24,319 bases of DNA from Chloroflexota bacterium. GTDB lineage: Bacteria > Chloroflexota > Limnocylindria > Limnocylindrales > CSP1-4. Of the stretch, positions 14,930 to 20,880 are shown one piece after another (the first letter of the stretch is position 1; every line of letters starts with the position of its first letter). The position numbers and the translations under genes are program-made. The DNA is taken from assembly GCA_021789355.1 (NCBI GenBank), contig JAJYJR010000020.1, positions 1-24,319 of the forward strand, given 5' to 3'. The notes below the pieces were generated by a model. The model had not been told where the DNA came from. It ran no database searches and saw only the letters and a list, made by a program, of their open reading frames with translations.

Positions 14930-15658
14930 CTAGGCCTTCGGCTTCACGATGATCTTGGAGTCGCAGGGGACTGAGATATCACTCACTTGGCTCTGATACT
15001 GGATCGTGAATCCGGGCGGTCCCTGCGAGCTGTAGTTAACCTCGGCGAAGCCCTTCGCGGTCCAGGCCGCAACCCCCTGCGTGTTCTCCGTAAGGCCGAT
15101 CAGATTCGGAACGCTGCACATTGCCGGCGGCGTCGGGGTGGGCACGGGGGTCGGGGTCGGAAGAGGGGAGGGATCCGAGCTGACGACCCCCGCCCGGACC
15201 GGGTACCGGACGGTGGCGGTGACGCGCACCGTGCCTCCGACGACTGCCTGGATCAGGGGCATCGCAGGACGGAAGTCGCACCCCAGCGTGACGGTCACTA
15301 GGCTACCAACGTCCTTGCCAGAGGAGAAACTCGGCGGCGGAGGGGCCGGGGCCCCAGCGAGTGGACAACCTGCGTCATTGCGGTCTGCGAGGACCTGAAC
15401 CGCATATTCACTGCCTGGACCGAACGAGGCACTCGGGTTCGAAGCCGCATAGGCGGCGCCAACCCGCGCGGCACTCGTCAGGTTGACCCAGCTGAAGAAG
15501 ACACGCCCGAAGTCGATCGCCGTTGCCAGAATCAGAATCAAGACGGGCAGGACCAGGGCAAACTCCACCAGGCTCTGGCCACCGGGTGGCAGGTGATGGA
15601 AACAAGGCTTCCGCGCGGAACCACGCCGGAGCCGCGGGATGGGCAGGTCCATCGGCAT
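14930..15658 (-). CDS. TadE-like pseudopilin with PASTA domain, cassette 3
   Basis: This 242-residue protein has GGQSLVEFALVLPVLILILA (residues 26-45), with pseudopilin Glu at +5, then IDFGRVFFSWVNLTSAARVG, closely matching the cassette-2 PASTA-bearing protein. The TadE ectodomain ends near 160. A Pro/Thr linker covers about 163-178. Residues 181-240 form a PASTA domain: CSVPNLIGLTENTQGVAAWT starts it and CDSKIIVKP ends it. GGAGGGAGG abuts ATG 15658; the in-frame ATG at 15652 is better spaced (6 nt) and may be the true start. It opens cassette 3, downstream of a 416-nt non-coding stretch. Confidence 0.83.
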   Translation of the reverse strand: MPMDLPIPRLRRGSARKPCFHHLPPGGQSLVEFALVLPVLILILATAIDFGRVFFSWVNLTSAARVGAAYAASNPSASFGPGSEYAVQVLADRNDAGCPLAGAPAPPPPSFSSGKDVGSLVTVTLGCDFRPAMPLIQAVVGGTVRVTATVRYPVRAGVVSSDPSPLPTPTPVPTPTPPAMCSVPNLIGLTENTQGVAAWTAKGFAEVNYSSQGPPGFTIQYQSQVSDISVPCDSKIIVKPKA

Positions 15659-16074
15659 CCTCCCTCCGGGACGCCGTGGCGGAGTCTGTCACCGCGACCT
15701 TGCGGTACAGATTGCCCATCCGCCGCTGGTACATCTGGCGGTGCGGCGACGCACCTCGCCCGGTATGGCCCCCATGGGGTGGCTGCCTCGCGGCGATCCG
15801 GATGCCGACGGGCCGGGCGGCGAAGCGCCCGGCCCGTGTCCCGAGCGGTGGCGAGTGAGCTCTGCTCGAACCGAACGGCACCCTGCCCCTTCCGGCCGGG
15901 ATCGTGCCGGCGCCGACGCAGCCGGTGAAGGCGCCGTTGCTTTCGACGTGGATGGGCCCGCTCGGGGTGCCGAATGTGATACGTGAGCCCTCGGTGGCAA
16001 AGTCCGCGCGCGTGGTGGCGACCTTCGCCCTGGGTCCCCGCTCCCCGGACGTAAGGGTCGCGCGACGCGGAGGG
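15659..16074. other. 416-nt intergenic region between histidine kinase and cassette 3
   Basis: No supported gene. It contains a strong hairpin at 15808-15837. On the minus strand, 15850-16050 has an open frame reading FATEGSRITFGTPSGPIHVE and continuing SNGAFTGCVGAGTIP, with GC-ending codons but no start codon; the plus strand is also open here. The leader and promoter of cassette 3 should lie at 15660-15800, but no clear hexamers are seen. Confidence 0.5.
15808..15837. terminator. GC-rich hairpin between kinase gene and cassette 3
   Basis: ACGGGCCGGGCG-GCGAAG-CGCCCGGCCCGT is a perfect 12-bp stem with a 6-nt loop. It is 238 nt after the kinase stop and 150 nt before cassette 3, and would isolate the two units on the minus strand. 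No T-run follows. Confidence 0.5.
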
Positions 16075-17649
16075 TCACCCCTCCTCGGGCGGCTCCCCGG
16101 GGAGGTGGATGCTGAACGAGGCGCCCCGATCGGTCGCCGACGCATCCAGGACCAGGTCGCCGCCCATGGCCCGCACCAGTTCGCGCGACACGTAGAGACC
16201 GAGGCCGCTCCCTTCCTCTCCCGCGGGCGCGCTGCCCCGCCGGAAGCGCTCGAAGAGGTGTGCCCGCTCGGCGTTCGGGATGCCCGGCCCGCCGTCGGCG
16301 ACCGTGAGCCGCAGCTCGCGACGCCCCTCGTCCGCGGCCACCGCCACGGCGACTCGGCTACGCCCGCCGTACTTGACCGCGTTGTCGAGGAGGGCCCAGA
16401 GGACCTGGTCAAGCTGGTCGGGATCCGCCACCGCCAGCCAGCCGCGCGAGCCGTCCTCGAGCTCGAACGGGACGTCGGCCGCAGCCAGGGCCTCCCACGC
16501 TCGCCGGACGCGCGGGGCCAGGGCGATCACCTCGCTCTGGGGGCGGAGCGCTCCCGACTCGAGCCGGCTGACGGTCAGCAGCTGGCGGACCATGCGGGAG
16601 AGCCGCTCCGACTGCTCGGCGATGATGGCCAGGCGGCGATCTGGGCGCTCCCCGCCGAGCTGGCCGGCGTAGAGCCGGATGCTGGTCAGCGGGGTCTGCA
16701 GGTTGTGGCTCACGCCGCGCAGGAACTCGTCCTTGGCCGCGTCGAGCGCGACCAGCTGCTGGTTCTGGGTCTCGACCCGCGCGAACAGCTCGGCGTTCCG
16801 AAGGGCGACCCCGACCTCGCTGGCGAACAGCTCCAGCAGGTGCTGGTCGGCCGCCTCCCAGGTCGCGGTGGCCGGCAGGTGCCCGACCAGGACGCCGAGC
16901 CGTTCGTCGCCGGCCCGCAGCTCGGCCCGCACGGGTCGCGGCTCCCCAGGGACCCGTTCCTCCGACGCGACGGAACGCGGATCGCCCAGCCGCACCTCGG
17001 CGTCGATCAGCTCGAAGACGATCCTGGCGTCGGCCGCGGCCCGGCCGGCCAGCCAGGTGGTTCCGTCGCGCGGGGACCAGGCCCCGACGGCCTCGAGCAG
17101 CGCGGCGAGGGAGCGGTTGCGCCGCTCGGTGTCGGCGGCCAGGCGGTTGTGGCTCTCGGCCAGGCGAGCGAGCTCGTCGTCGCCGGGGATGTGGACGGGA
17201 CGGCTCGGCTCGCCGGCGGTGACGCGCTCCACGGCGGCGGCCATCGCCCGGATCGGCGTCGTCAGGTCCGCGGCCACGAGGTACGCGACCAGCACGCCGA
17301 GGAGGGCCGCCAGGGCGATCGCCAGGAGCAGCAGCCGGAAGACGGCCTGGTCGCCGGCCAGTCCGACCGCGACGAGGACGACCCCGAAGACGGCGAGCGG
17401 CGTGACTGCGGTCGCGATCAGGGCGATCGTCAGCCGGGCCCGGAACGAGAGCGAGAACCCGCCTCGCTCGCCCTCCGGGGTGTCGAGTTCGAAGCCTCCG
17501 ACGGCCGGTTCGGCGGTGGGCGGGTCCGATGGTCGCTCGCCCGGTCCCTCGGGGTCCCCTGCCGGCTCCGCTTGCCCACCGACGGGCGAGGAGGCCAGCG
17601 TCGCCGGCTCGTCCGCCCGGGCGCCCGGGACGCTCCCGCCGACGCTCAT
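16075..17649 (-). CDS. membrane sensor histidine kinase with HAMP and GAF domains
   Basis: This 524-residue kinase has a long, Pro/Gly/Glu-rich N-terminus (1-66) and two membrane helices: about 72-97 (LTIALIATAVTPLAVFGVVL) and 103-127. A HAMP-like segment follows (128-180, TTPIRAMAAAVERVTAG). Residues about 195-290 look like a GAF domain ending in LFASEVGVALRNAELFARVE. The HisKA domain has the phosphoacceptor His315 in GVSHNLQTPLTSIR. The ATPase domain shows the N box LLDNAVKYGG (421-429), G1 DGGPGIP, F box LFERF and G2 GSGLGLYVSRELV. There is almost no extracytoplasmic loop, so the signal is probably sensed in the membrane or by GAF. It lies 10 nt after the response regulator, its likely partner. 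Confidence 0.92.
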   Translation of the reverse strand: MSVGGSVPGARADEPATLASSPVGGQAEPAGDPEGPGERPSDPPTAEPAVGGFELDTPEGERGGFSLSFRARLTIALIATAVTPLAVFGVVLVAVGLAGDQAVFRLLLLAIALAALLGVLVAYLVAADLTTPIRAMAAAVERVTAGEPSRPVHIPGDDELARLAESHNRLAADTERRNRSLAALLEAVGAWSPRDGTTWLAGRAAADARIVFELIDAEVRLGDPRSVASEERVPGEPRPVRAELRAGDERLGVLVGHLPATATWEAADQHLLELFASEVGVALRNAELFARVETQNQQLVALDAAKDEFLRGVSHNLQTPLTSIRLYAGQLGGERPDRRLAIIAEQSERLSRMVRQLLTVSRLESGALRPQSEVIALAPRVRRAWEALAAADVPFELEDGSRGWLAVADPDQLDQVLWALLDNAVKYGGRSRVAVAVAADEGRRELRLTVADGGPGIPNAERAHLFERFRRGSAPAGEEGSGLGLYVSRELVRAMGGDLVLDASATDRGASFSIHLPGEPPEEG

Positions 17650-17659
17650 CGCCGGCCGC

Positions 17660-18376
17660 TCAGCTCTCGTCCGGTGGGCGGCCGACCAGGCGATAGCCGA
17701 CGCCGCGGACGGTCAGCAGGTGGGCTGGGCGGTTGGGGTCGACCTCGACCTTCTGCCGAAGCCGCCGCATCGTCACCCAGACGTACGAGGGGTCGGCGCC
17801 CTCGGTGTCCGCCCAGCCGCGGGCCAGGAGGGTCTCGGTGGTGACCGTCTGGCCGAGGTTGGCGGCCAGAGCGTAGAGCAGGCGCGACTCGGTGGGCGTG
17901 AGCTGGACCGGCTTGCCGGCGACGGTCGCCGCGCGGCGGTGGAGGTCCAGGACCAGGTCGGGGCCCAGGACCAGGCTGCGGCGCGGGACCTTGTCGCCGA
18001 GCCTCCTGAGGACGCGCTGGATGCGGGCCCGCAGCTCCGGGTAGTGGTAGGGCTTGGTGACGTAGTCCTCGGCGACCTCGTCGAGCAGGTCGGCCTTGCT
18101 GTCGGCGGCATCGATGGCGGAGAGGACCATGATCGGCAGGTCGGCCGTGGCCTTGATCTCGCGAGCCAGGCTCAGGCCGTCCAGGCGGGGCATCATCATG
18201 TCGAGCAGGACGAGGTCCGGCCAGGCAGTCTGCAGGCGATGGCGCGCCTCCAGGCCGTCGCGGGCCGTCGTCACCTCGAAGCCGTCGGCCCGCAGTTGCT
18301 CGGCCAGCAGGACGAGGAGGTTCGGGTCGTCGTCGACGAGGAGGATGCGCGGCGACTGGGGGGCGCCGTTCAGCAT
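17660..18376 (-). CDS. OmpR/PhoB-family response regulator
   Basis: This 238-residue protein has a receiver domain (residues 9-128) with the acidic pocket LVDDDPN (14-18), phosphoacceptor Asp59 in LLDMMMP, Ser86 in VLSAID and Lys108 in TKPYHYPEL. The C-terminal winged helix of OmpR type follows: VQLTPTESRLLYALAANLGQ, the recognition region WVTMRRLRQKVE and the wing HLLTVRGVGYRLV. The start at ATG 18376 gives a normal OmpR length; the ORF continues to 18574, but that part is translated repeats. No Shine-Dalgarno is present, and a TATACT box ends 6 nt before ATG, so the mRNA is probably leaderless. It precedes and probably receives phosphate from the adjacent kinase. Confidence 0.93.
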   Translation of the reverse strand: MLNGAPQSPRILLVDDDPNLLVLLAEQLRADGFEVTTARDGLEARHRLQTAWPDLVLLDMMMPRLDGLSLAREIKATADLPIMVLSAIDAADSKADLLDEVAEDYVTKPYHYPELRARIQRVLRRLGDKVPRRSLVLGPDLVLDLHRRAATVAGKPVQLTPTESRLLYALAANLGQTVTTETLLARGWADTEGADPSYVWVTMRRLRQKVEVDPNRPAHLLTVRGVGYRLVGRPPDES

Positions 18377-18382
18377 GGGCCG

Positions 18383-18411
18383 AGTATAGGCAGGGCGAGG
18401 AGAGCCCCGAA
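18383..18411 (-). promoter_or_regulatory. promoter of the response regulator operon, leaderless type
   Basis: On the minus strand a near-consensus -10 TATACT (18388-18383) lies 6 nt before ATG 18376, so transcription would begin at or next to the start codon. A weak -35-like TTCGGG is found 17 nt farther upstream (18411-18406). Confidence 0.55.
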
Positions 18412-18435
18412 GGGGTCGGCCGCCCGCGGCGGCCG

Positions 18436-18503
18436 GCGAACGGCGCCAGCGCGCGAACGGCGCCAGCGCGCGAACGGCGCCAGTGCGCGAACGGCGCCAG
18501 TGG
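18436..18503. repeat. four tandem 17-bp repeats upstream of the response regulator
   Basis: The unit GCGAACGGCGCCAGYGC starts at 18436, 18453, 18470 and 18487 with an exact 17-bp period and almost no variation except C/T at one position and the end of the last copy. Each unit has a palindromic GGCGCC core. A degenerate fifth copy may continue to about 18530. It lies about 60-127 nt upstream of the response regulator start. Confidence 0.85.
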
Positions 18504-18587
18504 GCGGGCGTCAGCGGGCGAATGCCTGGCCCATCGGGTCCCACTCCGCGGCCTGCCAGAGCGCCGGGCGGCACTTCGGTGGCGTGT

Positions 18588-18692
18588 GCGAGTCACCGCA
18601 TAACCGGGGAGCCGATGTGCACGATCGCGAGCAAATGCGCATGGTCGGGCGCCTGTGCGCGTGACCGGGCGCCTATGCGGTGAGTCGCATAG
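18588..18692. repeat. inverted and direct repeat patch
   Basis: GCGAGTCACCGCATA (18588-18602) recurs inverted, with 14 of 15 matches, at 18674-18688. The second copy is itself part of a perfect hairpin CTATGCG-GTGAGT-CGCATAG (18673-18692). Between them, CGGGCGCCTRTGCG occurs at 18646-18659 and 18666-18679. Confidence 0.65.
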
Positions 18693-18733
18693 CGCGGAAG
18701 CGGGTCCTCCCGGACCTCGTTTGCGTGGACGTG

Positions 18734-18754
18734 GCCCGCGCGCCGGTCGCGGGC
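18734..18754 (-). terminator. hairpin after the glycosyltransferase-endonuclease operon
   Basis: GCCCGCG-CGCCGGT-CGCGGGC is a perfect 7-bp stem with a 7-nt loop, beginning 12 nt downstream of the endonuclease stop on the minus strand. There is no T-run, so terminator function is only suggested by position. Confidence 0.45.
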
Positions 18755-18766
18755 GGCGTCCCAGCC

Positions 18767-19687
18767 TCAGGGCGCCTTCGGATCGACGTAGCGGCAGCGG
18801 GGCGCGACGGGGCAGATCGCGCAGCGGGGCGATCGGGCGACGCAGATGGCGCGTCCGTGGCGGATCAGGTTGACGTGGGCCTCGTAGGTCCGGTCGGGCT
18901 CCAGCATCGCGAGGTACAGATCGTGCGCCTCCACTGCGGTGGCCTTCGGGGGGATGAGCCCGATCCGCTTCGAGACGCGCTCGACATGGCGATCGACCGG
19001 CATGAGGGGCTGGTCGAAGCTGAAGAGGAGGACGACGGAGGCCGTCTTGGGTCCGATCCCGCCGATCGCGGTCAGCCAGCTGCGCGCCTCGCGGGCCGGC
19101 ATCCCGCCCAGGAACTCGAGCGAGTAGCCGCCGGTCGCCTCCCGGATCGCCCGCAGCGCGGCCTGGATCCGGGGCGCCTTCTGGGGGGCCAGGCCGCCGG
19201 GCCGGATCACCTCGATCAGCTCCGGCGGCGGCGCCGCCTCCACCCGCGCCCAGTCCGGGTCGGCCGCGAGCTCCAGGCCGTGGCCGCCCCAGCCGGGTCG
19301 CGCGCCGGCGTGGTCGACGTCGCGGTCGACCGCCGCCGTTTCCCCGGGACCCGGCCGGCGAGGATAGGCGCGGCGGAGCGCCTCGAACGCCTTCTCGGCG
19401 TTCACGTCGGCGCTGTTCTGCGACAGGATCGTCAGCACGAGCTCGGAGGTCGGGTCGTGCCAGCGCTCCCAGACGGGACGGCCGTGGATGGAGGCGAGCG
19501 TCTCCATGACGAACGGCAGCAGGCCGGGTCGCGCGCGGTCGAGGCGGCGGGCCCAGGCGCGACCGGGGTCCGGCGGCCGCCGCGGGCGGACCCTCGCCGG
19601 GCGGGTCGGACGGGCGCGACCGGCCAGGGGCGGGGGGTCGACGGTGCCACCGGTGTCGCCGGCCCCGGTCCTCCGGGCCCGGCTCAC
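18767..19687 (-). CDS. endonuclease III-like DNA glycosylase (HhH-GPD, 4Fe-4S)
   Basis: This 306-residue base-excision-repair enzyme is predicted to act on oxidised or damaged pyrimidines. The helix-hairpin-helix is ITAIGGIGPKTASVV-like (205-219), with Lys214 at the catalytic lysine position. The catalytic Asp232 lies in MPVDRHVERV. The C-terminal iron-sulfur loop is complete: Cys282-x6-Cys289-x2-Cys292-x5-Cys298. The N-terminal helix LTILSQNSADVNAEKAF matches the family. It is about 90 residues longer than typical Nth: an Arg/Pro-rich N-terminus (1-60) and extra sequence at 110-150. GTG 19687 overlaps the glycerate kinase stop by 4 nt (GTGA), which supports the long form; ATG 19507 is an alternative. 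Its place in a sugar-metabolism operon is odd. Confidence 0.88.
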   Translation of the reverse strand: MSRARRTGAGDTGGTVDPPPLAGRARPTRPARVRPRRPPDPGRAWARRLDRARPGLLPFVMETLASIHGRPVWERWHDPTSELVLTILSQNSADVNAEKAFEALRRAYPRRPGPGETAAVDRDVDHAGARPGWGGHGLELAADPDWARVEAAPPPELIEVIRPGGLAPQKAPRIQAALRAIREATGGYSLEFLGGMPAREARSWLTAIGGIGPKTASVVLLFSFDQPLMPVDRHVERVSKRIGLIPPKATAVEAHDLYLAMLEPDRTYEAHVNLIRHGRAICVARSPRCAICPVAPRCRYVDPKAP

Positions 19688-20880
19688 TGCCGGCTCCCGC
19701 GAAGCTGCCAGCCCAGGGTCACGAGCCGCGCGATCCGCTCGCCGGCGCGCTCCACGAGACCTGCGCCGGAGGCCATCGCCTCCTCCAGCGAGCACGGCCC
19801 TTCGACCGCGGGGACGACGATCGCCCCCAGGCGGCCCAGCGCCTCGGCACCTTCCGGCTCCACGCCGCCGCCGACGGCAAGGCAGGGCCGGCCGGTCTCG
19901 GCCGCTCGGCGCGCGACGCCGGCCGCCGTCTTGCCGAAGGCCGTCTGGGCGTCGATCCGGCCCTCGCCGGTCAGGACCAGGTCGGCACCGGCGAGGCGGG
20001 CCGCGAACCCGACTGCCTCCATCAGCAGCTCGATGCCGGGGCGCAGCTCCAGCGCCGCGAAACGCTCGCGGAGGCAGAGCAGGCCGAACGTGGCCCCGCC
20101 GGCGGCGCCGGCGCCGGGCGTCTCCCGCGCGCTGCAACCCGTGGCGGTCTCGAGGCGGTCCGCCCAGCCGGCGAGAGCGGCGTCGAGCCGCCGGACCTGG
20201 GCCGCGGAGGCTCCCTTCTGTGGCCCGTAGGTCGCGGCCGCGCCGGACGGGCCGAGGAGCGGGTTGGAGACATCGTTGGCGATCCGCAGCCGCGTCTCCG
20301 CCAGGCGGCCGTCCAGGCCCGAGAGATCGAGCGTCGCCAGCACCTCCAGCCCGGCGCCGCCCGGTGGAATCGACCTGCCCGACCCGTCCAGGAGACGCGC
20401 GCCGAGCGCGGCCAGGAGCCCGGCCCCGCCGTCGGTCGTGGCGCTCCCGCCGAGGCCCAGGAGGACCTCGCGGATCCCCGCGTCGAGGACTGCCCGCAGG
20501 ACCTCCCCCGCGCCGGCGGACATGGCCGCGAGGGGGTCGCGCTCCCCGGGGGCGACCAGGGCCAGGCCGGAGGCGTCGGCGAACTCGACCGCGGCCCGCC
20601 GCCCGTCGCTCGAGCGGAGCCAGGTCGCCGTCGTGGGCCGGCCCAGCGGATCGTGGACCGGGACCGAGTGGCGCTCCCAGCCGCCGGCCGCCTCCAGCGC
20701 CGCCAGGGTGCCGTCGCCGCCGTCGGCCAACGGCGCGAGGTCGAGCTCATCGGCCGGCCGTGCCCGCCGCCAGCCGTCGGCCAGCGCCCGGGCAACCTCG
20801 ACCGAAGTGAGCGACCCCTTGAACGAATCGGGGGCGACCAGGACACGCAGGCGCAGGCGCCCGGCGGCCGGTTCGCTCAT
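19684..20880 (-). CDS. glycerate kinase (GlxK/GarK family)
   Basis: This 398-residue enzyme belongs to the bacterial glycerate kinase family that phosphorylates D-glycerate with ATP in the cytoplasm, usually to 2-phosphoglycerate. It starts with the family pattern VLVAPDSFKGSLTSVEVARA (residues 13-32), followed by PLADGGDGTLAAL, LGLGGSATTDGGAGLLAALG and VLTGEGRIDAQTAFGKTAAG, all strongly diagnostic. The length is normal. ATG 20880 overlaps the stop of the Usp-glycosyltransferase fusion by 4 nt (ATGA), and its own stop overlaps the endonuclease GTG. The context, next to a glucosyl-3-phosphoglycerate synthase, suggests that it recycles glycerate released from, or destined for, glucosylglycerate-type compounds. 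Which phosphoglycerate is made cannot be told from sequence. Confidence 0.92.
   Translation of the reverse strand: MSEPAAGRLRLRVLVAPDSFKGSLTSVEVARALADGWRRARPADELDLAPLADGGDGTLAALEAAGGWERHSVPVHDPLGRPTTATWLRSSDGRRAAVEFADASGLALVAPGERDPLAAMSAGAGEVLRAVLDAGIREVLLGLGGSATTDGGAGLLAALGARLLDGSGRSIPPGGAGLEVLATLDLSGLDGRLAETRLRIANDVSNPLLGPSGAAATYGPQKGASAAQVRRLDAALAGWADRLETATGCSARETPGAGAAGGATFGLLCLRERFAALELRPGIELLMEAVGFAARLAGADLVLTGEGRIDAQTAFGKTAAGVARRAAETGRPCLAVGGGVEPEGAEALGRLGAIVVPAVEGPCSLEEAMASGAGLVERAGERIARLVTLGWQLRGSRQ

Larger units (their letters stand above)
18377..18766. other. 390-nt intergenic region between response regulator and endonuclease gene
   Basis: No gene is supported. The region holds, from left to right, the leaderless promoter, the 17-bp tandem repeats, a patch of inverted and direct repeats (18588-18692) and a hairpin just after the endonuclease stop. 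Confidence 0.7.

Noticed and set aside
15659..15800. c-di-GMP-type riboswitch upstream of cassette 3
   Set aside because: Looked for because pilus genes are often so controlled, but the conserved core of c-di-GMP riboswitches is not recognisable.
15904..17844. 646-codon plus-strand open frame over the kinase gene
   Set aside because: Lies antisense to a kinase with every catalytic box; no recognisable domain.
18436..18503. CRISPR array
   Set aside because: Four contiguous 17-bp units without spacers are a tandem repeat, not a CRISPR array, and no cas genes are present.
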